Source: VMCP01 sp965659745 (GTDB taxonomy: Bacteria; Bacteroidota; Bacteroidia; NS11-12g; UBA955). Taken from it: a stretch of 64,000 bases of DNA. The notes under the pieces are model-generated. The model did not search any database, was not told the DNA's origin, and saw nothing but the letters and a program-made list of their open reading frames with translations. A program made the translations under genes and the position numbers. Within the stretch, counting starts at the first letter, position 1. Every line of letters starts with the position of its first letter. The stretch covers positions 1-64,000 of the forward strand of contig CBFHXF010000002.1 of NCBI GenBank assembly GCA_965659745.1, read 5' to 3'. Below are positions 35,279 through 45,266 of this stretch, in pieces.

Positions 35279-38200
35279 ATGAGAATAAAAATACCTATTC
35301 TGCTCTTTTTAGTGAGCTTATTGTTTACGAGTAAGCAAGTTAGTGCTACTCACATGATGGGTGCGGACATGAGTTACCAATGTCTTGGAAATGGTAAGTA
35401 TAAGATTATTGCCAAGGTGTATCGTGACTGTCGTGGTGTCTCTTTAAGTCCTGTCGCTTTCGGAGCCTTTGCAGGTACAAACGGAAGTAACCAATGCGGA
35501 AGCGTAAGTTTATCAGGCTTAACCAGAACAGGAATTCGTGATGTAACTACACGTTGTTCCTCCTCATCTAATCCATGTAACCCGAAGAATACTTACGGAA
35601 CAGGAAAAGGAGTTGAAGAACATACTTTTGAAGCAACTATTGACTTTACTAAATCGCCATTAAGTCAATTTGTGGGCAAAAGTGCCTGTTGCGAGGTAAC
35701 GTTTCACGTAGGTCAATGTTGTCGAAATGGTGCTATTACTACGGGCGCGGCCAATGCGAATTTTTACACAACGTGTATGATTAACATTTGCAATATTGCT
35801 AAAATGGACAACAAATGCAACAGTTCTCCACAACTATCAAATGAGCCGGTTGGTTTCCTGTGTTGTAATACTCCATGGTACTACAATAATGGCGCCGTAG
35901 ATACAGTTGATTTTGATTCTATCTCATACAAGTTGGTAAAGGGATTGAGTGGATTGCCTGCCTCAGCAGTGAGTTATTCTTCTCCATTTACAGAGCGTTA
36001 TTTCATGACCCCATTCTGTATTCCACCATCTGCTACAAATATTAAATGTACGCCTAATATTAATGTGAATCCACCTCGTGGTTTATATTTCGATGAAGAC
36101 AATGGTGATATCATTACTACTCCGATTAAATGTGATGAGGTACCGATCATGGTTATTCAGCAGACGGAGTTTCGAAAAGATACAACGGGCAAATGGCTGG
36201 TTGTTGGTAGAACCCGTCGTGATATGCAGATGTGGGTAATTGACGAATGTGGCTACAATAAACCTCCAATCATCAAAGGTCCATTTAACTGGAATATTTG
36301 TGAAGGAGAAAAAATTTGTAAGAAGATTAAAATAGAAGATGAGACATTTACCCCGAATCAAACCATTCCTGATACGGTTTTGGCAACTTGGAACGGTGGT
36401 ATTCCTGGGGCAACTTTTGAAGTTGTAGACCCTACTAAACGTGAGAAAGAGTATGAATTCTGTTGGGAAACCAAGGTAGGGGATGCTTCGGATGTATCAT
36501 ACACATTCACGGTTCGTGCAACAGATCAGCATTGCACACCTCCGATGATTTCTATCCGTTCTTTTAAAGTGAAAGTAAATCCAAAGGCTACCACAGATCG
36601 CAAATACGATACTTTAAAGTGCGGTCGCTTTGCATTCACAAGTAATATTCCCGGTGGCTTCAAAGGAAGTCCAACATATAATTGGAGTGTTCGTGATAGT
36701 TCTGGTAAAAAAGAACTGAAATTCAGTGGTAAAATGAGCGATACCATGAATTATTATTATGGTGGTAAATATATAATTGTACATACTATAAATAATTCAT
36801 TCAACTGTCCTACAATTTATCGTGATACAGTAGACCTTCCGGCTCCTCCTGTGGTGAGTATGTCAACTCAAGATTCATTTGCTTGCTTTGGTACGGATAT
36901 TACCATGAAAGCAAATGTATTAAATGGAAAGCCCAATTATTCATACAAATGGGATCGATATACATATGATTACGATTCGGTAAAACAAGATATCAAAGTA
37001 AAGAATCCTACACATGTTTCTGGAGATACTTTCCAATCTTTGAAATTTACTAAATTTCAGAAGGATACTGTTATTCGAGTACAAGTTACGGATGGTGATG
37101 GATGTATATTCTACGATACCGCTGCCATATTAGTGAAGCCGCTTCCTATTTTGAATTTGGGTCCAGATCCTCGTATTTGTACTTATGAGAACTTTACGTT
37201 TGATGCGCAGAATGCAGATACGGTAGACTATTTTTGGAATACCGGAGATACAACACAAACGCTAAATGTGCACATCGAAAAAGATTACAGCGTTACTGTA
37301 GTGGAACGTACGTGGTTATGTGAAGAAAAAGATACGGTGCACCTTTATGTAAATGATACGGCTATTGCATTGGCAGGATTGGATACTACTATTTGCCACC
37401 AGCAAAGTGCTAATATTATTGGAGGGCATAAACCAGCTGCAGAATCAGCGGTTTATGAATGGACCGATATAAGCGCTAGTAAAATTCTTGGATCTAAAAA
37501 AGATTATGTAGTGAATCCAAGAAATACTAATGCCAATGGAGGGGCCCTTCAATCATATAACTATTCAGTTTACGTTAAAGTAACTCAAGGCGGTCACACA
37601 TGTGAAGATTATGATACTGTTACCGTAAGTGTAAACACATTGCCAGTCGTACAATGGTTGAAAAAGCCATTACCTTCAGAGTGTTTCGATTATGGAGATA
37701 TAGAATTGAATAGTTTCTTAAACGTTGGAAAAACTAATGGAGTTCAAATTTGGGGTGGTACACTTCATAAGAGAAATAATATGGTAGATAGTATGTTGCC
37801 CACACGCCATGTGTTTAAAACAACTAATCTGAACAACAGCCAATTGCAAAATGGTAAAAATTATTCTGAGGAAATTTACGGATGGTATAAAGACGACAAT
37901 GGTTGTATCAATTACGATTCAACGGTTCAACGTGTAGACGGTAATCCAATTCTTGAATTAAAAGACAAAATTTACTGTCAAGATTTAGGAGAAGTTAAAA
38001 TGGACGAAACGATTGTATTCCCTAAAACGAAGGCAGGTAAACAATTTGATTGGGTCGTTAAAGAATGGGCGAGTGGAACCGATTCTGCTAGCCTTCTAGT
38101 AAACCTTAATCCTTGGGGTACTCCTGATTGGAGGTTTAAATTTGGTTCTCCAACAGAAGATTTTTACCAAGGTGATTATAAATTTAATTTGTGTATAGTT

Positions 38201-39919
38201 GATATCATCACAGGCTGTCAAAGTTGTGATACTGTTAATATTCAAATTATCGGTGAGCCCGTTGTAAGCGTTTTAACTCCAGATCCTGTATGTGTAAACT
38301 GGGATACATTAGATTTGAATGAATATGTTACAGTAAATGGAATGAATGCGTCTGAAGTAACAGGTGGTCGATTCGAAGTGGGTGATGTTGATTATTCTAA
38401 CTCTGATCCACGTGTAGGTATGCCATTACCACAAGGACACTTATTCCCACCTAACAAAGGACCAGGAGCATTTAAAATTCGTTATTATAATGACGGCACG
38501 GGATGTTTAAAAGTAGATAGTTTCTATGTGTATGTAAATGATACTCCAGATGCTGTTTTATTAGCTCCAATTACCCTATGTAGCTCAGGCCCCACTTTAG
38601 ATTTGAATTCGCGAATCGACATGGGTAAAACCAAACCACAAAGTGGTGTGGCTGGCTGGGAAGGTCCTAACTTAGTGGGTTCAGTATTTACACCATTAAG
38701 TACCAATACATCTGAGATTGAAGGTCCTTACAACATGAAATTAGCTTACACCGATAATAATGGTTGTGCAGATACGGAAATTTATCAAGTTTTCGTAAGA
38801 ACCCAACCTGAAGTAAATATTACAACGGTAAAACCTTACCCACAGTGTGAGAATACACCTTTCCCTATACAAAGTGAAAGTAAGTTTAGTTTGAGCACAG
38901 TGAAATGGACATTGATGAATGGATCCGATGGATCTATTGATAATGAAAATGCAGAAAATATCGTTTATACCCATGGCGTAAATGACCAAGCCAATAAAAT
39001 GGCGATGTTGAAAGTAACTACAGTTGCCATACCTAATGAGGTTTGTCCGCAAGTGAGTGATTCAATATTAGTGGTTATCCATCCGTACCCAATCCTAGAA
39101 CCTCTATCTAAATTTGACGGTTGTGTACCATTATCTACCAATTGGGATGTAACTGAAACTGCTGGAATCCCATCCAACCAGTTGTCTTACCAATGGATTT
39201 TTGGAAATGGAGATTCTAGCACCGCTGCAAGTCCAGCAATGGTAATGTACCCCAACCAAGGTATTTACGATGTGAGTGTAACCGTTACTAACAATACTCC
39301 TGATGGTGGTAAGTGTGCTACTTCTATAAGCGGACCCCAAAATGTGCAAGTGTATCCGAATCCAGATGCATATTTTGAAACAGATCCCTCATACTCAACT
39401 ACAGTAGCCTTGCCTAAGTTCACCATGATAAATAAGAGTCAAATTGAACAAAATCCATTTGCTCCAACCTTGCGTTATGTGTGGGATTTTGGAACTCAAG
39501 CTGGTGATACTGCCATGAGCGAGAATCCTAGATTTGCTTATTCACGTGATACAGGGGTGTATCGTATATTCTTGACTGCAATAAGCAATCATGGATGTGT
39601 GGATACTTTCGGCAGAATGGTTCACATAGGTCCCGATATCATCGTTTTTGTTCCCGATGTATTTACACCTAACCAAGAAGGTCCAAATACCAATGAGCGT
39701 TTCAACCCGGTTGCTACCAACTATAAAACCTTTAGAATGATGATTTACAATCGCTGGGGTGAGAAGTTGTTTGAAACCAACGATGCCAATTTGGGATGGG
39801 ATGGTAAAGACCCTTCAGGTACCGATTGTATGCAAGGTGTTTACGTATACCACGTAGAAATAACTTCATTCGAAGATAAAAAATACACCTACGATGGAAC
39901 GATAACGCTTCTGCGATAA
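35279..39919 (+). CDS. Giant secreted Cys-rich adhesin-like protein with type B (CHU_C) type IX secretion domain
   Basis: 1,546 residues from the ATG at 35279. A signal peptide ends near V-S-A, followed by T-H-M-M-G-A-D-M-S-Y-Q-C and K-V-Y-R-D-C-R-G, a conserved opening of large Bacteroidota surface proteins. The first 250 residues are unusually Cys-rich. Many Ig/PKD-like beta domains follow; late ones show W-I-F-G-N-G-D-S and Y-V-W-D-F-G. The last roughly 90 residues are a CHU_C/gliding-motility-associated domain: F-V-P-D-V-F-T-P-N, then M-I-Y-N-R-W-G-E, W-D-G-K and G-V-Y-V-Y-H-V. This marks it as a T9SS type B cargo, probably surface-attached or released. A clear promoter, a leader hairpin and a terminator make it a single-gene unit. 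Confidence 0.9.
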   Translation: MRIKIPILLFLVSLLFTSKQVSATHMMGADMSYQCLGNGKYKIIAKVYRDCRGVSLSPVAFGAFAGTNGSNQCGSVSLSGLTRTGIRDVTTRCSSSSNPCNPKNTYGTGKGVEEHTFEATIDFTKSPLSQFVGKSACCEVTFHVGQCCRNGAITTGAANANFYTTCMINICNIAKMDNKCNSSPQLSNEPVGFLCCNTPWYYNNGAVDTVDFDSISYKLVKGLSGLPASAVSYSSPFTERYFMTPFCIPPSATNIKCTPNINVNPPRGLYFDEDNGDIITTPIKCDEVPIMVIQQTEFRKDTTGKWLVVGRTRRDMQMWVIDECGYNKPPIIKGPFNWNICEGEKICKKIKIEDETFTPNQTIPDTVLATWNGGIPGATFEVVDPTKREKEYEFCWETKVGDASDVSYTFTVRATDQHCTPPMISIRSFKVKVNPKATTDRKYDTLKCGRFAFTSNIPGGFKGSPTYNWSVRDSSGKKELKFSGKMSDTMNYYYGGKYIIVHTINNSFNCPTIYRDTVDLPAPPVVSMSTQDSFACFGTDITMKANVLNGKPNYSYKWDRYTYDYDSVKQDIKVKNPTHVSGDTFQSLKFTKFQKDTVIRVQVTDGDGCIFYDTAAILVKPLPILNLGPDPRICTYENFTFDAQNADTVDYFWNTGDTTQTLNVHIEKDYSVTVVERTWLCEEKDTVHLYVNDTAIALAGLDTTICHQQSANIIGGHKPAAESAVYEWTDISASKILGSKKDYVVNPRNTNANGGALQSYNYSVYVKVTQGGHTCEDYDTVTVSVNTLPVVQWLKKPLPSECFDYGDIELNSFLNVGKTNGVQIWGGTLHKRNNMVDSMLPTRHVFKTTNLNNSQLQNGKNYSEEIYGWYKDDNGCINYDSTVQRVDGNPILELKDKIYCQDLGEVKMDETIVFPKTKAGKQFDWVVKEWASGTDSASLLVNLNPWGTPDWRFKFGSPTEDFYQGDYKFNLCIVDIITGCQSCDTVNIQIIGEPVVSVLTPDPVCVNWDTLDLNEYVTVNGMNASEVTGGRFEVGDVDYSNSDPRVGMPLPQGHLFPPNKGPGAFKIRYYNDGTGCLKVDSFYVYVNDTPDAVLLAPITLCSSGPTLDLNSRIDMGKTKPQSGVAGWEGPNLVGSVFTPLSTNTSEIEGPYNMKLAYTDNNGCADTEIYQVFVRTQPEVNITTVKPYPQCENTPFPIQSESKFSLSTVKWTLMNGSDGSIDNENAENIVYTHGVNDQANKMAMLKVTTVAIPNEVCPQVSDSILVVIHPYPILEPLSKFDGCVPLSTNWDVTETAGIPSNQLSYQWIFGNGDSSTAASPAMVMYPNQGIYDVSVTVTNNTPDGGKCATSISGPQNVQVYPNPDAYFETDPSYSTTVALPKFTMINKSQIEQNPFAPTLRYVWDFGTQAGDTAMSENPRFAYSRDTGVYRIFLTAISNHGCVDTFGRMVHIGPDIIVFVPDVFTPNQEGPNTNERFNPVATNYKTFRMMIYNRWGEKLFETNDANLGWDGKDPSGTDCMQGVYVYHVEITSFEDKKYTYDGTITLLR

Positions 39920-39937
39920 AAGTAGCTTTATCAATAA

Positions 39938-39972
39938 AAAAGGGCCTTATCTATCTGGATAAGGCCCTTTTT
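39938..39972 (+). terminator. Intrinsic terminator of the giant secreted protein
   Basis: AAGGGCCTTATC (39940-39951) pairs with GATAAGGCCCTT (39958-39969) around a 6-nt loop, followed by T residues. The A run on the left could make it work for minus-strand transcription too. Confidence 0.88.
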
Positions 39973-40077
39973 GTTTTAAGGTGTATTAATCAGCAAAAGA
40001 CATTTTCAGAAACACAATAGATAAAAAAGTGCACCTTTATTGGTTCATGTACGTTTCAATAATCAAAAAGAGAAATT

Positions 40078-41316
40078 CTAAAAATGGGGTAGGGCATCGG
40101 CAACCAAGAAGGTACTTCCGCCAATAAATATAACTCCTGAATCTTTTAAGGCATTTTGTTGCGCATCGTTTAATGCGGATTGCATATCTGAATATGCGTT
40201 ACTCTGTAAATCGTAGCCGCGCATTTCATTAGTTAGTAATTCTGCGTTATATCCACGAATTACGTTAGGTTTAACAATGTAGTATTTCGCTTCTTTTGGA
40301 AGCAAAGCCAATATTTTACCTCGATCTTTATCGCTAACCATTCCCCAAATGATATGCTTTTGAGTTTTGGGGTGTTCTAATTCCAACTGAGACATCAAAT
40401 AGGGCACTGCCTCAGCATTATGACCTGTGTCACAAACAATTGGCGGATTGGCCTTTAAACGTTCCCAGCGACCTCTTAAGCCGCTTAATTGGGGAACTAA
40501 ACCTAAAGCCTGAATAACTATATCTTCAGAGATGTTGTATCCCAATTTTTGAAGTTGAACTAAAGCCGTATAGACCGTATCTAAATTTTGAATTTGATAA
40601 CTGCCTTTTAAAATAAGTGCGAACTTTAGTTTTTCAGGACTCTCCATACTTAAATGAAAGGGTGAATTTTCGGATAGCGCTTTTTGACGTATTACCTCAA
40701 GTGCACTTCGGTCTATTGTGCGAGAACAAACAACGGGTATCTCGTTTTTAATAATACCCGCTTTTTCATTGGCAATTGCTTCTAAGGTATTTCCGAGCAT
40801 ATCCATATGATCCCATCCAATAGATGTAATCACCGAAAGTTCGGGTTGAATAACATTGGTGCTATCTAAACGTCCGCCTAGTCCTACTTCTATTACCGCT
40901 ATATCAACCTGTTGTTGCTTGAAATAATCAAATGCTAACGCCACGGTTAACTCGAAGAACGAGGGTTGTATTTGTTCTATTATTGATGAAGTTTTGTTAA
41001 CGAAAGCAATTACATCGTCTTCGGGGATACAAATACCGTTTACACGAATGCGCTCTGTAAAGTCTATTAGATGGGGCGAAGTATATAGGCCTGTTTTATA
41101 ACCCGATTGCGTTAAAACGGCCGCAAGCATGCTAGATACCGATCCTTTGCCATTAGTGCCCGCCACATGAATAAACTTCATGCCGTGATGCGGATTTCCT
41201 AAGTGATCAAGTAATTTTATGGTATTGGTTAAATCCTTTTTGAAAGCCGCTTTACCCACATTTTGAAACATAGGTAATCTACTAAATAAATAGTCTAAGC
41301 ACTCTTGGTAATTCAC
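40078..41316 (-). CDS. folC: Folylpolyglutamate synthase / dihydrofolate synthase
   Basis: 412 residues. A Mur-ligase-like ATP-binding loop is seen at H-V-A-G-T-N-G-K-G-S-V-S (about residues 50-61). The family segments Y-T-S-P-H-L-I-D-F-T-E-R-I-R and E-V-G-L-G-G-R-L-D-S-T-N follow, then I-T-S-I-G-W-D-H and the C-terminal D-T-G-H-N motif. It adds glutamate to folates and/or makes dihydrofolate from dihydropteroate in the cytoplasm. It lies 15 nt after the TonB-like gene, an association that recurs in Bacteroidota, although ExbB/ExbD genes are not here. Confidence 0.94.
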   Translation of the reverse strand: MNYQECLDYLFSRLPMFQNVGKAAFKKDLTNTIKLLDHLGNPHHGMKFIHVAGTNGKGSVSSMLAAVLTQSGYKTGLYTSPHLIDFTERIRVNGICIPEDDVIAFVNKTSSIIEQIQPSFFELTVALAFDYFKQQQVDIAVIEVGLGGRLDSTNVIQPELSVITSIGWDHMDMLGNTLEAIANEKAGIIKNEIPVVCSRTIDRSALEVIRQKALSENSPFHLSMESPEKLKFALILKGSYQIQNLDTVYTALVQLQKLGYNISEDIVIQALGLVPQLSGLRGRWERLKANPPIVCDTGHNAEAVPYLMSQLELEHPKTQKHIIWGMVSDKDRGKILALLPKEAKYYIVKPNVIRGYNAELLTNEMRGYDLQSNAYSDMQSALNDAQQNALKDSGVIFIGGSTFLVADALPHF

Positions 41317-41331
41317 AAAATCAAATTAGGG

Positions 41332-42165
41332 TTATAAACCTTTTTTAATGTTAAGTATGATGGTACCCGTTTCCCCACATTTCTCACCATCTTTAATGAA
41401 TTTCGATTTGCTTAAAAAGTATGCAATTACCGCTTTGGCATTTGCAGAAGTGCCTGAATAATTACCTGACGGTAAAATACTTTTCACATAAGGAGCACCA
41501 CTGCAGGGTACGGTAACAGATGCATGAATTTCACCCACGCCATCGGCCTCTACCTTTTTAACATCTGAAGTAATGGTATGATTCGCAAATCCCTTAGCTG
41601 TGTAAAATCCATTTCCAGTATTCCGAGTTATTCTCTTTCCTCCACTTCCAAAAACGCCACCATTATTGGTGGTTCCTCCAAAACCTACATTGCCCTGGCC
41701 GCCTTCAATACCATTTGGATCGCCATTGCCACCTGTACCTGTTCTTTTTCCTATTTTAATTCCCTTCAGTCTAGAATTTACAGCTGGAGTTGTACTTGCC
41801 GGTGGATCGATAGGTGGTAAGGTCATTTCTTCTGCCGCATCCGTAGTGTTTACAATATCGCCTAAACCGCCGGAAGGAGTGCTTGGGTTAGGAGTGCTAA
41901 TAGCTTCAGAGGTTTCTCCGCCACCTTTTGCAGGAGGAAATGCAGAAGGTCCTCCATCGGTTGGGCGGCCATAGGAAACTTCTTCCAAACCGAAATCGAG
42001 CATCAATTCACCATTCTTAGTTTGAAATGGTGGATTAGGAACACGTATGTGTAAATAATACATCAAGAAGACAATGATACACGTTATGACCGCGCTAATC
42101 CCCACTGACGCCCATTTCTCTTTGGAGGAGGTTTCTAAATGACTATCGATAACGTAATTTCTCAT
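41332..42165 (-). CDS. TonB-like energy-transducer protein, Gly/Pro-rich
   Basis: 277 residues. A cytoplasmic N terminus and one transmembrane segment (about 20-40) are followed by a long Pro/Gly/Ser/Thr-rich periplasmic spacer (about 60-180). A small C-terminal domain of about 90 residues contains two or three cysteines (V-P-C-S-G-A-P, E-K-C-G-E-T-G) and ends I-I-L-N-I-K-K-G-L. Topology matches TonB/TolA-type transducers, but the C-terminal domain lacks an obvious Y-P sequence of classical TonB. No ExbB/ExbD genes lie in the window. It is 4 nt downstream of the HU-SPOR gene. Called TonB-like on topology and context only. Confidence 0.65.
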   Translation of the reverse strand: MRNYVIDSHLETSSKEKWASVGISAVITCIIVFLMYYLHIRVPNPPFQTKNGELMLDFGLEEVSYGRPTDGGPSAFPPAKGGGETSEAISTPNPSTPSGGLGDIVNTTDAAEEMTLPPIDPPASTTPAVNSRLKGIKIGKRTGTGGNGDPNGIEGGQGNVGFGGTTNNGGVFGSGGKRITRNTGNGFYTAKGFANHTITSDVKKVEADGVGEIHASVTVPCSGAPYVKSILPSGNYSGTSANAKAVIAYFLSKSKFIKDGEKCGETGTIILNIKKGL

Positions 42166-42169
42166 GATA

Positions 42170-43375
42170 TTAACGCAAGTTCCAACGGGTCATACTCAAA
42201 TTTGCATTTGATATGGTTTTAATTGTAACGCTGTATTCCGTTGCTTCTTCTTTTGTTGCAAATCTTCCTAAGACTATTCGATAAAAACTAGAATTTTGAG
42301 GCTTAAATATGGCGGCAGGTGTTCCTTGTCTAATCCATTGTTGACATTCTATCTTCGCAGCATTTGGGGTAAGATACGAACCACTAACCAGGAAAAAGCT
42401 CCCTTGTTTCTGATCTAATAAGTAAGTTTGATATACTTCAGCGTCTAGTAAGTTAAGTTCTCTGCTGAGCTTATCATCATTTGCAACATCAGAATCAAGA
42501 GAAGTGCTTTCGGGAGCATTCTGATAGAGGGGATTTTCTTTATTTTCTGACTCTATTTTCACGAGCCTTCCGTTGATATAAACAAACGAAGATTTATTTG
42601 CACTGGTCAGGTTTGCAGCATCTGACTCAGTTTTTAAATCGTCAGTCTCTGTTTTGGCAGTTGAACTAATTACTGGATTTAAACTCGCGTATGCTTGTTT
42701 TTCTTGATAAGCTCCAACCCATGTAAGACTCGCTATTGTGAGGGTAAGCGCAGAAACGGATATAACGGCAAAACTTGCCGCAATGTTCCACCACACGTTT
42801 GCCTGCTGCTTTTTTTCTATAGATTCAATGTGTTCTTCAGAAACCGCAACAATTTGTGCTTCCTCTGTTTCTGCTTGAGGTGCATTGGTGGAAGGATGAT
42901 GCGGGTTTAGACTATTTTTGGAAACGCCAAACGGCTTAATTTCAGCAATTATCTTTGAATCCCATTTTAAAGGTTGTAAACCGTAATTAGGAAGGTGCAA
43001 ATTGAACTGTTGACGTGCTACGAAAAACACACCTTTATTTTCATTTTGAAAAAAATTCCCAAAAGGAAAAAACGTAGCATAGCGTTTTTGTTGCAGTTGG
43101 ATATTCAATTCGCTCACTATCGATTCAATTTGAAGCATCGCCTCTTTGTAACTGATGCCTTGAGAAACAGATAGTAAATGAGCTAATTGTCCGTCATTTT
43201 CACTCAATTGGGCATTGAAAACCAATTGAGAGTGTGTAGGCTTTAATTCTTTGGTATACGCATTAACGGTTGAGTCGGCCGGACGTAACAAAAAGCCTCC
43301 CAAACGGGGAATGCAAGCGAACTGATCGCGTAGCAGTAGTTCTTGTATGGCTGTATGTAGACCCAAATTAGGCAT
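42170..43375 (-). CDS. HU-like (CCDC81-type) and SPOR domain membrane protein
   Basis: 401 residues. The N-terminal 130 residues resemble the paired prokaryotic CCDC81-type HU domains (I-Q-E-L-L-L-R-D-Q-F-A-C-I-P-R-L-G-G-F and a later F-F-P-F-G-N-F). One transmembrane segment lies near residues 196-222. A C-terminal SPOR domain of about 75 residues follows (F-L-V-S-G-S-Y-L-T-P-N-A-A and F-Y-R-I-V-L-G-R-F-A-T-K-E-E-A). SPOR domains bind denuded septal peptidoglycan, so this protein may link the cytoplasmic face of the membrane to the division site. A promoter core 5 nt before the ATG predicts a leaderless mRNA. Confidence 0.82.
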   Translation of the reverse strand: MPNLGLHTAIQELLLRDQFACIPRLGGFLLRPADSTVNAYTKELKPTHSQLVFNAQLSENDGQLAHLLSVSQGISYKEAMLQIESIVSELNIQLQQKRYATFFPFGNFFQNENKGVFFVARQQFNLHLPNYGLQPLKWDSKIIAEIKPFGVSKNSLNPHHPSTNAPQAETEEAQIVAVSEEHIESIEKKQQANVWWNIAASFAVISVSALTLTIASLTWVGAYQEKQAYASLNPVISSTAKTETDDLKTESDAANLTSANKSSFVYINGRLVKIESENKENPLYQNAPESTSLDSDVANDDKLSRELNLLDAEVYQTYLLDQKQGSFFLVSGSYLTPNAAKIECQQWIRQGTPAAIFKPQNSSFYRIVLGRFATKEEATEYSVTIKTISNANLSMTRWNLR

Positions 43376-43380
43376 TAACG

Positions 43381-43388
43381 CAAATATA
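43381..43388 (-). promoter_or_regulatory. Promoter -7 core for the HU-SPOR/TonB-like/folC operon (leaderless)
   Basis: Minus strand reads TATATTTG, then CGTTA, then ATG. The core sits in the 21-nt gap after the porin gene. A possible -33 element CTTG lies at 43408-43411. Confidence 0.6.
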
Positions 43389-43396
43389 CACCAAGT

Positions 43397-45103
43397 TTAG
43401 AATAATCCAAGGCTTATTCCTCCCATTACTGTGAGTCCCCAAACCTGATATCCATTCCAATATTGATATTTATTATTCAACAAATTCGAACCTTGAATCC
43501 AAATACGTCCCTTGCCAATAAAGCGATAATCAACGCGTGCAAAGAGATCGGTAAATCCAGCAACTTCCTTTTCGCTTAAACGTCCGTTTGCATCATAAAT
43601 TTGATCAAAACGTCGGCCCACACCTTGGGCGCCAAACTCTAACTTTAGATCTTCAATGGGTTTGTAACTGAATTTGGCATGGTATTCCATGCTAGGAAGG
43701 TGAAGTACCTGATTGTCGGCACCAAAATTTGTGATTTTAATGTTGGCAATAAGTTTGAGCTGATCACCCAAAATATACTCCGCACCAGCACGAAAATAAA
43801 TACTTGAAATATCACGATAAACCGCTTTTAATGGTCGCAAAGCTGCGTCACTCGCATTCTTTACAGCAGTATCGGGCATTTGTGCGAACATTAACATATC
43901 GGCAACGGTATTTCCCCCAAAATCTATATGAAATAATGAATTTTCTGATATTTTACCTTTAATACCCAAGTAGCCGTTGATTTGATCATAGGTGTTTAAA
44001 ATGGTATCATTGAGCCCGTAATACGGCATCATCTCATGGATTCTTCTTAGGGAAGTTTTCCTAAGTCCTCCATCTATACCTCCATAAAGATTCATTCCTA
44101 ATTCTGATATTCCTTTTTCCACATACACAAAAGGATTGACTTTCAAGTTGCTGGCATCTTGGGTACTGTGTTGATTATAAGTCAGATTCACCCCGATTTG
44201 AGCATCTAGATTAGTGGGTTTATGAAAAAATTGAACTTTCGGATTGAAATCAACAAAAAGCTGTTGTGCCCGAAAGGCAAAGTCGGTTCCTTTTTGAGTT
44301 TGATAATCGAAAAAAGTAAAGGCAAGGTCTCCAAAAAGAGAAAATTTCTTGTTTCGCGATAAAAATTTAAGCGTGCTGTTAATTTCAAGTTCTTCGTGAC
44401 CCGCATTGGTCTGAAACATTTGTGCAGTATTTAGCCATTTTACTTCAGGTAAATTGCGCTTTTCCAAAAATAGATAGTCAATATGCATTCCGTAATGCTG
44501 TGCAATTTTACCATTTCGTGCCAAATCGCCTACTAACGTAGAGTCTGTTTCTCCCAAAGTCGTATCGAGTAAATTATAATAGGTATGTTGGTCTCTATTG
44601 TAAAAGAGATTGGCATTGAGACTGGAGTTTTCAAAATAACGCGCTCCATTCATTTGAAGGCGGGTTTGACCTATCATTTGATTGTTTTTTGGCGTATTGC
44701 CTTGCAAGTGTAAGGCGCTTAAATTATACGACCATTGTCCATTGGGTCGATTGGAAAGAAAAATTTCTCCTAGCAAATGTCCGTTATTACCACCTCCTAA
44801 TCTCGCGTAATTAGAGAGGTATATACTGTCTTGATTGGATTCTTTTACTATATCAGGTTCTACGGTTAATAGATGTTTTGCCGTTTCCCAATTATAGGTT
44901 GGTGTGGAAAAGTCAAGCTTAATTTTGGGCATTTCCGACGTCGGAACTTCTGGTTCGATACGGATTTTACTTGCAGGTAGTAAACGTATATCGGTTCCTG
45001 AAATCACATCCCGCGAGCTATTATCGAAGCCCGACGGACGTTCTACTTGACCCTTTAACCAACTTCCGCTAGCCAAGGCGAGCACTAACATCGCTTTTTT
45101 CAT
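43397..45103 (-). CDS. Putative outer-membrane porin-like beta-barrel protein
   Basis: 568 residues from the ATG at 45103, which begins M-K-K-A-M-L-V-L-A-L-A, a clean signal peptide; the frame extends 14 codons further without added support. After a short N-terminal region, aromatic-rich alternating strands run to the end, and the protein finishes in a terminal strand ending G-L-F, as expected for a Bam-inserted barrel. It resembles the putative porin family common in Bacteroidota or the barrel of TonB-dependent receptors, but no plug domain is seen. Substrate unknown. It precedes the HU-SPOR gene by 21 nt. Confidence 0.78.
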   Translation of the reverse strand: MKKAMLVLALASGSWLKGQVERPSGFDNSSRDVISGTDIRLLPASKIRIEPEVPTSEMPKIKLDFSTPTYNWETAKHLLTVEPDIVKESNQDSIYLSNYARLGGGNNGHLLGEIFLSNRPNGQWSYNLSALHLQGNTPKNNQMIGQTRLQMNGARYFENSSLNANLFYNRDQHTYYNLLDTTLGETDSTLVGDLARNGKIAQHYGMHIDYLFLEKRNLPEVKWLNTAQMFQTNAGHEELEINSTLKFLSRNKKFSLFGDLAFTFFDYQTQKGTDFAFRAQQLFVDFNPKVQFFHKPTNLDAQIGVNLTYNQHSTQDASNLKVNPFVYVEKGISELGMNLYGGIDGGLRKTSLRRIHEMMPYYGLNDTILNTYDQINGYLGIKGKISENSLFHIDFGGNTVADMLMFAQMPDTAVKNASDAALRPLKAVYRDISSIYFRAGAEYILGDQLKLIANIKITNFGADNQVLHLPSMEYHAKFSYKPIEDLKLEFGAQGVGRRFDQIYDANGRLSEKEVAGFTDLFARVDYRFIGKGRIWIQGSNLLNNKYQYWNGYQVWGLTVMGGISLGLF

Positions 45104-45217
45104 TGGAATCAAATATCCGTTAAAATCAAAGGAGGCTATCGACATTATTTAGATGTGTCTATATTTGAACACGATTTAAAAAAAGAGTCAAATCAGTCAA
45201 TTATTTTTTGTGTACAG

Positions 45218-45248
45218 TTTGATAACCTCGAAAAAATGTGTATTTTTG
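45218..45248 (+). promoter_or_regulatory. Promoter for rplU-rpmA (-33 and -7)
   Basis: TTTG at 45218-45221 and TATTTTTG at 45241-45248, 19 nt apart, match both elements. The core ends 18 nt before the rplU ATG. It lies inside an upstream GTG-started extension of the rplU frame, which is therefore rejected. A second core TATATTTG lies at 45160-45167. Confidence 0.72.
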
Positions 45249-45266
45249 CAACCCAATTTTGCTGAT

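Noticed and set aside
45210..45266. GTG-started extension of the L21 frame
   Set aside because: The rplU promoter (-33 and -7) lies within it, and L21 starts at M-Y-A-I-V at 45267.
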